Positions 34,600 through 42,410 of a DNA stretch of 57,376 nt are shown here, piece by piece. How positions within the stretch are numbered: the first letter of the stretch is position 1; each line of letters opens with the position of its first letter. The notes under the pieces are model-generated. The model saw only the letters and a list, made by a program, of their open reading frames with translations. It did no database searches and was not told the origin of the DNA. The translations under genes and the position numbers were made by a program. This stretch comes from an uncultured Clostridia bacterium (GTDB lineage: Bacteria; Bacillota; Clostridia; TANB77; CAG-508): contig CAKPCG010000007.1 in the NCBI GenBank assembly GCA_934141475.1, forward strand, positions 1 through 57,376. Reading direction: 5' to 3'.

Positions 34600-35333
34600 T
34601 TACATTAACATTCCACCATCAATATTTATAACTTGACCTGTTATATAAGAACTTAAATCTGATGTTAAAAATTCTACAACATTTGCAACATCTTTTGCTG
34701 TTCCCATTCTTTTTAATGGAATATTTTTACTTATTTCTTCTTTTATTTCTTCTTTTAAAACACCTGTCATATCTGTTTGGATAAACCCTGGTGCTACTGC
34801 ATTAACTCTTATATTTCTTGATGCAACTTCTTTTGCCAAGCTTTTTGTAAATCCTATTATTCCTGCTTTTGATGCAGAATAATTTGTTTGACCGGCATTT
34901 CCAGAAATACCTACAACAGAAGATATATTTACAATATTTCCGTTTTCTTGCTTTCATCATATATCCTATTACATTTTTTGTAACATTAAATGTTCCTATT
35001 AAATTTGTGTCTATTACTTGGTTAAAATCTTCTTTTTTCATTCTCATAAGAAGCATATCTTTTGTTATGCCTGCATTATTTACAAGAACATCAATAGAAC
35101 CTAATTCATCTATAACCTTTTTTGTAAAATTTTCACAATCTTCAAAATTTGATACATCACCTTTTACTAATAAACACTTTACGTTATTTTCTTCAATCTG
35201 CTTTTTTAATAAATTTAAATCCTCTGATTCTTTTCTGTAATTTATTGCAATATCATATCCGGCAATTACTTAATGTTATTGCAATTTCTCTTCCTATGCC
35301 TCTTGAAGCACCTGTTATTAAAGCTACTGCCAT
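34600..35333 (-). CDS. fabG: 3-oxoacyl-[acyl-carrier-protein] reductase FabG, needs two +1 frameshifts
   Basis: 243 aa if two single bases are skipped, the normal FabG length. Frame 1 (35333 down to 35262) gives MAVALITGASRGIGREIAITLSNC with the NAD(P)-binding GASRGIG. At codon 25, CGG is followed by ATA TGA, so the zero frame stops at once. After skipping C, frame 2 gives GYDIAINYRKE...DVLVNNAGITKD...YMMKARK. A second in-frame CGG at 34942 is again followed by the family sequence one base later: GNIVNISSVVGISGNAGQTNYSASKAG, which holds the catalytic Ser, Tyr and Lys, and then VNAVAPGFI and ITGQVINIDGG. Both junctions land on glycines. GGAGG precedes the ATG. FabG is the only ketoacyl reductase seen in the cluster, so a dead gene would be surprising. 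Confidence 0.9.
34940..34942 (-). other. +1 frameshift site 4 (second in-frame CGG in fabG)
   Basis: Context AGA AAA CGG AAA TAT; skipping C gives AAA GGA AAT ATT (Lys-Gly-Asn-Ile), restoring the strand leading to NISS. Confidence 0.85.
35259..35261 (-). other. +1 frameshift site 3 (first in-frame CGG in fabG)
   Basis: Context AAT TGC CGG ATA TGA; skipping C gives TGC GGA TAT GAT. In the zero frame a stop follows after one codon, much like a recoding site where failure ends translation. Confidence 0.85.
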
Positions 35334-35347
35334 TTAATTTTCCTCCA

Positions 35348-36208
35348 TCATTTCATTCTTCTTACAAATCCACTTAAAGTTTTTCCTGGACCTACTTCTA
35401 AAAATTCTTCTACTCCTAATTCTTTCATTTTCTTTAATCCTTTAGAAAATCTTACTGGACTTATTATATGTTTAGCTAAAATATCTCTTATATCATCATT
35501 TTCGTTATATAGTTCACCATCAATATTTTTAATTACTTCACTTTCAAATTTGCCAAATTTAATTTTGTCTAATTCTTTTCTTAGAGCATTTGAGCTTTCT
35601 ATTAATTTTTCTGTATGAAATGGTCCTGATGTTTTTAATTTTCTTATTTTTCCAACTTTTCTTTCATTAATTAAATTTTCTAAATTTTCAATTCCTATTT
35701 TATCTCCTGTTACAACAACTTGACCTGGGCAATTATAATTTACAGGTGCTAAAAATCCATTAGTTACCATCTTACATAAATTTTCCACCTCATCATCTTT
35801 CAATCCCAATACTGCTGCCATTTGCCAGTCTCCTTTAGGTGCTAAATCTTGCATTAATTCTCCTCTTTTTTTTACAATATTTACACCATCTTCAAAAGAT
35901 ATTTTTTTACTATAAATAAGTGCTGTATATTCACCTAAACTTAAACCTGCAGATATTTTTGCATAAATTCCCTGTTTTTTTAGTACCTCCAAAGAAGCCA
36001 AACTATTTGCAAGAACAGCAAGTTGGGTATATTTTGTTTGGTTTAAAATATCTTCTGGTCCTTCAAAAGATATTTTTGCAATATCAATTTTTGTTATTTC
36101 ATTTATTTTATCATATATTTTTCTTGCTTCTTCATGTTCTAAATATAATTCTTTTCCCATTCCAACAAACTGCGAACCTTGCCCTGGAAATAAAAAGCCT
36201 CTTATCAT
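35348..36208 (-). CDS. fabD: Malonyl-CoA:ACP transacylase FabD
   Basis: 286 aa. GQGSQFVGMG at the N-terminus, the catalytic Ser in GLSLGEYTAL, and the His in SGPFHTEKL. Loads malonyl groups onto acyl carrier protein. It overlaps the end of birA by 4 bases (ATGA). No acyl carrier protein gene is found between this and fabF, where many Clostridia have one. Confidence 0.94.
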   Translation of the reverse strand: MIRGFLFPGQGSQFVGMGKELYLEHEEARKIYDKINEITKIDIAKISFEGPEDILNQTKYTQLAVLANSLASLEVLKKQGIYAKISAGLSLGEYTALIYSKKISFEDGVNIVKKRGELMQDLAPKGDWQMAAVLGLKDDEVENLCKMVTNGFLAPVNYNCPGQVVVTGDKIGIENLENLINERKVGKIRKLKTSGPFHTEKLIESSNALRKELDKIKFGKFESEVIKNIDGELYNENDDIRDILAKHIISPVRFSKGLKKMKELGVEEFLEVGPGKTLSGFVRRMK

Positions 36209-36882
36209 TTAATCTCCTCCTTATTTAAAATATTGTTACTAAAACATAAATCAATTTGGTATAAAATATTTTTTATTATATTTTCGTTATTTACTTTAAT
36301 ATTAAATTCATTTTTTATTGAAGTTGCAATTTCTTTTAATTCAGGATTAAATTCTTCTTGATTTGTATTTATCCCTATTCCAATTACAACAAATTTCACA
36401 ATTTTTCCTCTTACCTTACTTTCTGTAAGTATTCCTCCTATTTTTTTGTTATTATAATATATGTCATTTGGAAATTTAATTTTTAAATTTATATTATATT
36501 GGTCTAAAAAAATTTGGGTTATTGTTTTTGCTATATTTAGAGTTAATCCATCCAAATTTTTAATATTGCAGTTTAGCTCAAAATATACTGAAAAGGCTAT
36601 GTTATCTTCTTTTTCTGTATACCAAATTCTTCCATGTGTACCTATTGCACTTGTTTGCTTTTCTGAAATTATTACTGTTTTGTTTTGTATTTTATTTAAG
36701 GCTATTCTTCTAAATATTTCTTTTTGAGTTGAATCAATTTTCTTAAAATGTTCAATTTTAAAATCTTTTACCAAATTAGTTTCTGAATTTGTTTTCTTTT
36801 TTAATTTTTTTTCATTTTGCTTAAATTTTAACATTTTATTTAATTCTTTTGGCCTAAATTTTAACATCTGATAATCTTGCAT
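36205..36882 (-). CDS. birA: Biotin-[acetyl-CoA-carboxylase] ligase (BirA catalytic domain)
   Basis: 225 aa. No N-terminal DNA-binding domain; the ligase core begins near residue 45 with STQKEIFRR, then SAIGTHGRIWYTEKED (the GRGR-type loop varied to GTHGRIW), KFPNDIYYNNKKIGGILTES and GIGINTN. It biotinylates AccB, made in the same operon, and can have no repressor role. The first 40 residues are Lys-rich. Start at 36882 with AGAGGAAG upstream, overlapping the end of the AMP-ligase gene by 29 bases. Confidence 0.9.
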   Translation of the reverse strand: MQDYQMLKFRPKELNKMLKFKQNEKKLKKKTNSETNLVKDFKIEHFKKIDSTQKEIFRRIALNKIQNKTVIISEKQTSAIGTHGRIWYTEKEDNIAFSVYFELNCNIKNLDGLTLNIAKTITQIFLDQYNINLKIKFPNDIYYNNKKIGGILTESKVRGKIVKFVVIGIGINTNQEEFNPELKEIATSIKNEFNIKVNNENIIKNILYQIDLCFSNNILNKEEIK

Positions 36883-38599
36883 TTTTTTCTTCCTCTAAAA
36901 TTCTTTCAAGGTTTTGCTTTCTTTTTAATTTATTTGTTGTAGTTTTTATAAGTGGTTCTGTTGTTAGCGAAAATCCTCTTATAGCTTTATATTTTGGCAT
37001 AAGATTATTAATTTCTCTTATTTTTTTTGCAATCTCTTCATGTATTTCTTTTATGCTATTTACTTTATAAGCATTTTTTACAATTTCTTCGTTATACACC
37101 AATTTTGCATATATTTTTATATTTTCTTTATCTTCTGATAGTTGTTTTCCATATATAAAAGATTCTTCTATGCCTTCTATTTTGTTTATTAAATTTTCCA
37201 TTTCTTCTGGGTATATATTTTTTCCATTTTTTAAAACAATTACATTTTTCTTTCTGCCACAAATAAATATATATCCTTCTTCATCTATTTTAGCTAAATC
37301 TCCTGTATAGAACCATCCATCTACAATAGCTTTTTTTGTAGCTTCTTTATTTTTATAGTATTCTAACATTATATTAGGACCTTTTACTATTAACTCTCCT
37401 ATTCCTTCTTTGTTTTTGTCTATTATTCTTGCCTCTACTGATGGCACTGTTTTTCCAATTGAACCAACTTTATAGTATTTTTTATTTCCTATTCCTATAA
37501 CTGGTGATGTTTCTGTAAGGCCATATCCTTGCACTAAATTTAGTCCTAAATTTCTATATTTTTGTTCTATTTCTTTATCTAAACTTGCAGCTCCACTTAT
37601 TAAAAGTTTTACGTTTCCACCAAGCATATTATGAATTTCCGAAAATACCTTTTTCTTCTCTTCCATTGAAGCATTTTCATATTTTTGTTCTTTTTCAAGT
37701 ATGCCACTTAATTTTTCATTTTCTTCTATATTTTTTCTTATTATTTTAAAAATTCTCTCATATATTGCAGGAACCGATGCCATTACAGATACTTTATATT
37801 CATTTAAATTTTCTATAATATATCTTATTCCATCACAAAACACTGTTTGTGCTCCACTGTAAAGAGAAAATAAAAATCCTACTGTACATTCAAACACATG
37901 GTGTAAAGGTAAAAAAGATAAAAATACATCATTTGAATTTATATCTAAAACAGAAGCTATATCCATTAAATTAGAAACGATGTTTTTATGAGATAAAGCA
38001 ACTATTTTTGAATCTGATGTAGTTCCTGATGTAAATAGCATTATTGACATTTCTTCACTATTTATTTTTGAATTTATAAATCTCTTATCTCCATTTTTTA
38101 TTAAATTTTCTCCTTCTTCTATTAATTCTTTTTGAGAATACACACCTTCTGTATGATGATTTAAATCCATAGATATTAGAGTTTTTAGTTTTCCTATTCC
38201 GCGTCCTACTATATTTTTTAAAATTTCTTCATATTTTTTGGTATAAAATATAGCTTCAACTTCTGAACGTTCTATTACTTTTTCTAATTCATTTTGAGGA
38301 AGTGATTTATCAAATGGAACAACAATTCCAGTTCCACATACTATTGATAAATAGGCAATTTCCCATTCATATCTATTTTCTCCAATTATTGCTATTCTTT
38401 TTTTCTGTAATCCCATATCTATTAATCTAGTACCAAGATTTTTTATCATTTGTCTTACTTCTTTATGTGTATATGTTTTATATTTATCTTTTTCTATTTT
38501 TATTTTGTATGCAATTTTTTCTCCATATTTTTCCTCTGTTTTGTTTAGCATATCTTTTAAGTCTGTTATTTTCATATATTCATATAATTTTTCTGACAT
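36854..38599 (-). CDS. Long-chain acyl-CoA synthetase-like AMP-forming ligase
   Basis: 581 aa, ANL-superfamily adenylating enzyme. The P-loop-like LFTSGTTSDSKIVALSHKN, GYGLTETSPV, the adenylate-binding GWFYTGDLAKIDEEG and the hinge GRKKNVIVLKNGKNIYPEE are all present, ending in the catalytic Lys region TTTNKLKRK. Family members activate fatty acids as acyl-AMP and then acyl-CoA (FadD type) or acyl-ACP. As first gene of the fatty-acid operon it may recycle exogenous or membrane-derived fatty acids. AAGGAGGAAGGCAA gives the start. Confidence 0.88.
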   Translation of the reverse strand: MSEKLYEYMKITDLKDMLNKTEEKYGEKIAYKIKIEKDKYKTYTHKEVRQMIKNLGTRLIDMGLQKKRIAIIGENRYEWEIAYLSIVCGTGIVVPFDKSLPQNELEKVIERSEVEAIFYTKKYEEILKNIVGRGIGKLKTLISMDLNHHTEGVYSQKELIEEGENLIKNGDKRFINSKINSEEMSIMLFTSGTTSDSKIVALSHKNIVSNLMDIASVLDINSNDVFLSFLPLHHVFECTVGFLFSLYSGAQTVFCDGIRYIIENLNEYKVSVMASVPAIYERIFKIIRKNIEENEKLSGILEKEQKYENASMEEKKKVFSEIHNMLGGNVKLLISGAASLDKEIEQKYRNLGLNLVQGYGLTETSPVIGIGNKKYYKVGSIGKTVPSVEARIIDKNKEGIGELIVKGPNIMLEYYKNKEATKKAIVDGWFYTGDLAKIDEEGYIFICGRKKNVIVLKNGKNIYPEEMENLINKIEGIEESFIYGKQLSEDKENIKIYAKLVYNEEIVKNAYKVNSIKEIHEEIAKKIREINNLMPKYKAIRGFSLTTEPLIKTTTNKLKRKQNLERILEEEKNARLSDVKI

Positions 38600-38624
38600 T
38601 TGCCTTCCTCCTTTGTCCGGTATA

Positions 38625-38653
38625 TTTATAGCATAAATTCTATTTTTTTGTAA
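38625..38653 (-). promoter_or_regulatory. Promoter of the fatty-acid operon
   Basis: Minus strand: -35 TTACAA (38648-38653), 17-base spacer, extended -10 TGC-TATAAA (38625-38630), about 25 bases upstream of the first start codon. Confidence 0.65.
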
Positions 38654-38657
38654 TTGG

Positions 38658-38671
38658 ACTGGTAGGTCAGT
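38658..38671. promoter_or_regulatory. Palindrome just upstream of the fatty-acid promoter
   Basis: ACTG-GTAGGT-CAGT, 4 bases upstream of the -35 box. The arms resemble the half-sites of TetR/GntR-type lipid regulators, but it is not a textbook FapR or FabT site. Candidate operator. Confidence 0.45.
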
Positions 38672-38743
38672 ATAAAAAAATTTTTTACTTATTTTTTATT
38701 AATTCTATTTAGTTGACCAAATTAAAAAAATATGATATCATAG

Positions 38744-38769
38744 TTTACGTAACTAAAAAACGTAATATT
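38744..38769. promoter_or_regulatory. ACGTAA repeats upstream of the cinA-type gene
   Basis: The palindrome TTACGTAA is followed 12 bases later by a further ACGTAA. It lies about 40 bases before the start codon and may be an operator. Confidence 0.35.
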
Positions 38770-38794
38770 GTTATTATTTTGAAGGGAGTACAAA

Positions 38795-39274
38795 ATGAAT
38801 ATTAATGAAAACATTTGGGAAATCGTTGTACAGAAGCTTATTGAACAAAACTTAACAATTGCAACAATGGAAAGTTGTACAGGCGGTGGCATTGCAAATG
38901 AAATTACCAATGTCTCTGGGGCATCTGCAGCGTTTAAAGAAGGCTATGTTACATATTGTAATGCAGCCAAAATCAAACAAGGTGTAGACCCAAAAGTTAT
39001 CGAAGAATTTTCAGTTTACAGTAAACAAACTGCTCTTCAAATGGCTAATGCTGTACGAAATAAAACTCATTGTGACATTGCAATTGGAGTTACAGGGCAG
39101 CTTGGAAGAATAGATCCTGCAAATCCCGTTAATAAATTAAACACTGTCTGGGTAGCTTTTTCTGGTAAAGGTTTTGCACGTGTAGACAAAATTCATGTAG
39201 ATGATATGGAAAGAAGGAAACAGAAAGAAGTAATTATTTTTGAAGTTGCCAAAAAACTTTTAAGCATTTTGTAA
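38795..39274 (+). CDS. CinA C-terminal-type nicotinamide-nucleotide amidase
   Basis: 159 aa, stand-alone CinA C-terminal domain (PncC). MESCTGGGIANEIT carries the catalytic Ser region, then FKEGYVTYCNAAK and the core AIGVTGQLGRID, a variant of the usual GxxGP. It deamidates nicotinamide mononucleotide to nicotinate mononucleotide. GAAGGGAGTACAA upstream. It is a single transcription unit with its own terminator, divergent from the fatty-acid operon. C-ending codons are more frequent than in neighbours, as in the 23.5-28.3 kb island. Confidence 0.82.
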   Translation: MNINENIWEIVVQKLIEQNLTIATMESCTGGGIANEITNVSGASAAFKEGYVTYCNAAKIKQGVDPKVIEEFSVYSKQTALQMANAVRNKTHCDIAIGVTGQLGRIDPANPVNKLNTVWVAFSGKGFARVDKIHVDDMERRKQKEVIIFEVAKKLLSIL

Positions 39275-39276
39275 TC

Positions 39277-39329
39277 TAAAAAGTCACTAGTTGTTAAACG
39301 TATTTTGTTTAATAACTAGTGACTTTTTA
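39277..39329 (+). terminator. Strong terminator of the cinA-type gene
   Basis: AAAAAGTCACTAGTTGTTAAAC pairs with GTTTAATAACTAGTGACTTTTT; a T-run follows. Symmetrical, so it can also stop the convergent peroxiredoxin transcript. Confidence 0.85.
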
Positions 39330-39388
39330 TTATTTATTTTTATTATTTATTTTACTATTTTTTCTTAATTTTATATTTCATCTATGTT

Positions 39389-40075
39389 TTAACTTTTTTC
39401 TATCTTTTGGCACTCTTCTTTTGGTTCTTTAAAGCTTAAATACCAACTCATTCCATTATTATTTTTTTCTAAATATTTTTTTCTCTCCTCTAATTCTTTA
39501 TAATTAACAGGTGGTAAAACAATTAAAGGATGCCCTGGTACCCAATTTGCAGGAGTTAAAGCATCTGAACAATCTGCCATTTGAAGTGCCTGAACGGTTC
39601 TTATTATTTCTGCAATATTTCTTCCTACATTTAGTGGGTATGTTAATATAACTCTTATTATTCCATTTGGATCTATTATTACTACATCTCTTACTGTTTG
39701 AGTATTGCTTACATCTTTAGATATCATTCCATATAGTCTTGCTATTTCACCAGTTCTATCTGCAATTATTGGAAACGGCAAAACTATTCCTGTTCTTTTA
39801 TAAATATCATTCATCCAAGCTAAATGTGAAGCATTACTGTCTATACTTAAGCCTAAAAGCTCTGTATTCATCTCTTTAAAATATGGGTATGCTTTTGAAA
39901 AAGCTATCATCTCTGTCGTACATACGGGGGTAAAATCTCCTGGATGACTAAAAAATACTAACCATTTATTACTGTAATCTTGTAAAGTTCTTTTTCCATA
40001 TGTAGTTGTTGCTGTAAAATTAGGTGCTTTTTGACCAATTTTTATATTAGAATTCATCATTAACTCATAATCCAT
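39389..40075 (-). CDS. Peroxiredoxin (AhpC/TSA, Prx6-like)
   Basis: 228 aa. Thioredoxin fold with the peroxidatic Cys in FTPVCTTEM preceded by FSHPGDF, and a second Cys near residue 170 (ADCSDALTP). The C-terminal region PANWVPGHPLIVLPP is typical of the Prx6/1-Cys group. Reduces peroxides and protects this presumed anaerobe from oxygen. AAAGGAAG 8 bases upstream. Single gene. Confidence 0.9.
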   Translation of the reverse strand: MDYELMMNSNIKIGQKAPNFTATTTYGKRTLQDYSNKWLVFFSHPGDFTPVCTTEMIAFSKAYPYFKEMNTELLGLSIDSNASHLAWMNDIYKRTGIVLPFPIIADRTGEIARLYGMISKDVSNTQTVRDVVIIDPNGIIRVILTYPLNVGRNIAEIIRTVQALQMADCSDALTPANWVPGHPLIVLPPVNYKELEERKKYLEKNNNGMSWYLSFKEPKEECQKIEKS

Positions 40076-40150
40076 AAACTAACTTCCTTTCATAGTTTTT
40101 TTATATTGTATGTAATAAAATTATTTGCGTTACTTAGGAAGTTATCAAAA

Positions 40151-40177
40151 CCCACACATGAAATTTCCATGTGTGGG
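40151..40177 (-). terminator. Terminator of the DUF4097-like gene pair
   Basis: Perfect CCCACACATG...CATGTGTGGG hairpin. On the minus strand TTTTGAT follows. About 70 bases downstream of the stop at 40249. Confidence 0.6.
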
Positions 40178-40248
40178 CAAAAATACCTTTCAATTATTTG
40201 TATAATAAATGTTGTGGTTGTTACCAAACATCCCTAAGCTATTAACAT

Positions 40249-41364
40249 TTAGCCAATATTTATATTCCCGCTTGTGGATCTAGCTACAATTTTTCCAGAA
40301 TAATCACCATCGTTTTTATGGTTATTTATTGTAACCTTTCCTGACATACTATTGGCTGAAACTGTAATACTTTTAGTATTTTTCAGCTCAATATCAATGT
40401 TTCCACTCATAGAAGAAGCATTTATCTCTTTGTTTCTTCCATAGATACACATTTTCTGCTTTCCACTCATTGTTTCAGTTTTCACCGTAATATCCTGTGC
40501 AGAAGCAATTGATGCATCTATCTTTCCAGACATTGATTTTAAGCTTACAGACTCCAGCTCATCTTTTACAACAAAGAGATTTATTTCTCCGGAGTTACTT
40601 TTTGCAAAAATTCTCTCAGCATTTATATTATTTAATTCAATGCTTCCAGAAGTAGTTTTGCACTCAATGTATTTAAATACTTTTTTAGGAATAATTACCT
40701 CTAACTTGAGGCATTTTCCTGCACTTATAGCGAAGTTATTTTTAAAACTTGCCTTAATTTTTAAGACTTTATATTTAACTTCTGCATTGAGCTCAGCATT
40801 TCCAGTAGTCTTACCAGCAAATCTTACTGTGATTTTTTCAGAATCTCCTTTCTCTGATTCTTTAACATCTATCATAGCTGAAGATGTCTCAATGGAAATT
40901 GCATCTACATTTTCTCCATTAAATCTCCTTTCTTCTACAAAAGGATTCAAATCTCCCAATGATGAAGAATCGAAATTGAATATGCGACCTGACTCATTAA
41001 TTTCGATGTTGCTACCATTTATCGTAATATGGCTTCTTTTATTGTTTCCGCCACTGTTTTTGCCACGATTTTCGTCATCAGCTCTTATTCTACCAGTATT
41101 TCGAGCTTCATTATCAGCTGTTCTTTCAGAATTATTTCCAGTATTATTAGCCTTTTTGAGATTAATAGTATTCTGTTTTTTATTATTATTTTTTTCATTT
41201 CTTACACTATTATCTCTGCTACCTGTCTTTTTGCTATCAGTTTCTTTTTTATACCGTGGATTTTCGTCAAACTCCTCAACAAATTTTTCAATAGCTTCAT
41301 CCACATCGGATAAATTCTCTACTAATGCGTCTGAAATTTTCTTAATGATGTTGTCAAAAAACAT
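40249..41364 (-). CDS. DUF4097-like beta-repeat protein, second of a pair
   Basis: 371 aa. Residues 1-40 are an amphipathic, acidic helix; 40-105 are Asn/Lys/Arg-rich low complexity; from about 160 to the end come repeats such as TSGSIELNN, SNSGEINL, SMSGKIDA, TMSGKQKM, SSMSGNIDI, NSMSGKVTI, STSGNINIG, the pattern of the DUF4097 adhesin-like beta-helix. No signal peptide or membrane segment, so it is probably cytoplasmic or attached to partners. GGAGGAAATCAAT upstream. Codon 37 is an in-frame CGG (41256-41254). Base use suggests the same kind of donor as the 23.5-28.3 kb island. Confidence 0.7.
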   Translation of the reverse strand: MFFDNIIKKISDALVENLSDVDEAIEKFVEEFDENPRYKKETDSKKTGSRDNSVRNEKNNNKKQNTINLKKANNTGNNSERTADNEARNTGRIRADDENRGKNSGGNNKRSHITINGSNIEINESGRIFNFDSSSLGDLNPFVEERRFNGENVDAISIETSSAMIDVKESEKGDSEKITVRFAGKTTGNAELNAEVKYKVLKIKASFKNNFAISAGKCLKLEVIIPKKVFKYIECKTTSGSIELNNINAERIFAKSNSGEINLFVVKDELESVSLKSMSGKIDASIASAQDITVKTETMSGKQKMCIYGRNKEINASSMSGNIDIELKNTKSITVSANSMSGKVTINNHKNDGDYSGKIVARSTSGNINIG

Positions 41365-41397
41365 ATTGATTTCCTCCTTATGCTATATAAAAATTGT

Positions 41398-42252
41398 TTA
41401 CATTACCCAAATTTCGCCTGTGGAACTTCTGGCAGTTACATAAGCTGTGTATTCGCCATTTGGAGAATGAGCATTTCTTATTAGGTCTATTGCATTTGCT
41501 GCATCAAGAATTAAATTCTTGATATTTAACAGCTTAATATCCATGTCTCCACTTATTGTAATACAATTTATATTTGCATTTTTTGCAGAAACTACTACTT
41601 TAGGTGAACCATTATAAGACTGTGCTTTTACATCAACATTATTTTCCGATGTAATAAATGCATCAATATCTCCAGAGGTAGTTGTAAAATTGGCTTTCTG
41701 AATACTTTCTTTTAAGTTTACATTTATATCTCCTCTAACAGAAGCTACATCAACACTTTTTACTTTTACTCCGTCTTTGATGCAAATGTCTGCAATATTT
41801 GACGTACAGTCTAATTTATTCAAAATTTTATTTTTCGGAATGTTCACCTCTAATGTAAGCTTGTCATATCCATCCTCCTTCTTATAAGTACGAAGAATTA
41901 AATTTCCATCTTCTACTTTATGCTCGAGTTCGATTTCCATTGTTGCTTCTCCTGAAAGCTTTGCTGAGATGCTTTCTTCGTCAGTTGGATTTATAAAGAT
42001 GTAATCCACTTCCATTTCAATATTGATTTTATCAGGATTCTCTTCTCCAAGCTCAATATACTGCTCAACTGGAATTTTAGGCAAGTTTTCAGTTTCTAAA
42101 ACCCTGCCATCATCATACGTTTTTCCGTTTTTAGTTATAATTTTCCGGCTACCATAGTCTACTATAACTCCATTTTCTCCTTTCAAAGTATTTTTTTCTT
42201 TGATGCCATTAATAATAATTTTAAAGGCATTTTTTAATTTAGTAAACAACAT
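41398..42252 (-). CDS. DUF4097-like beta-repeat protein, first of a pair
   Basis: 284 aa with start MLFTKLKNAFK at 42252, selected because GGAGGGTAAACTT precedes it; the frame is open up to 42294. The N-terminal helix MLFTKLKNAFKIIINGIKEK is amphipathic like that of its neighbour. The second half has the DUF4097-type repeats (TSNIADICIKDG, SVRGDINVNL, TTSGDIDAF, TISGDMDIKL, SSTGEIWVM). Function unknown. Members of this family occur in envelope-stress systems of Gram-positives. Codon 36 is in-frame CGG (42147-42145); a +1 shift there would stop three codons later. Confidence 0.7.
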   Translation of the reverse strand: MLFTKLKNAFKIIINGIKEKNTLKGENGVIVDYGSRKIITKNGKTYDDGRVLETENLPKIPVEQYIELGEENPDKINIEMEVDYIFINPTDEESISAKLSGEATMEIELEHKVEDGNLILRTYKKEDGYDKLTLEVNIPKNKILNKLDCTSNIADICIKDGVKVKSVDVASVRGDINVNLKESIQKANFTTTSGDIDAFITSENNVDVKAQSYNGSPKVVVSAKNANINCITISGDMDIKLLNIKNLILDAANAIDLIRNAHSPNGEYTAYVTARSSTGEIWVM

Positions 42253-42345
42253 AAGTTTACCCTCCTTATTATTTTTTCCTGGCATATTATCCAAGTATCC
42301 TTTATTTTATCACAATTTTAGCCATTTTTCAAGTTTTCTACAAAG

Positions 42346-42385
42346 AAAAAATCTTTAAGTATATTTTTATACTTAAAGATTTTTC
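42346..42385 (-). terminator. Terminator of metG
   Basis: Minus strand AAATCTTTAAGTATA-AAAA-TATACTTAAAGATTT with TTTTTTC after it. Lies between the metG stop and the start of the DUF4097-like genes. Confidence 0.75.
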
Positions 42386-42410
42386 ATTTTTATATAAAAT
42401 ATTTTTTTAA

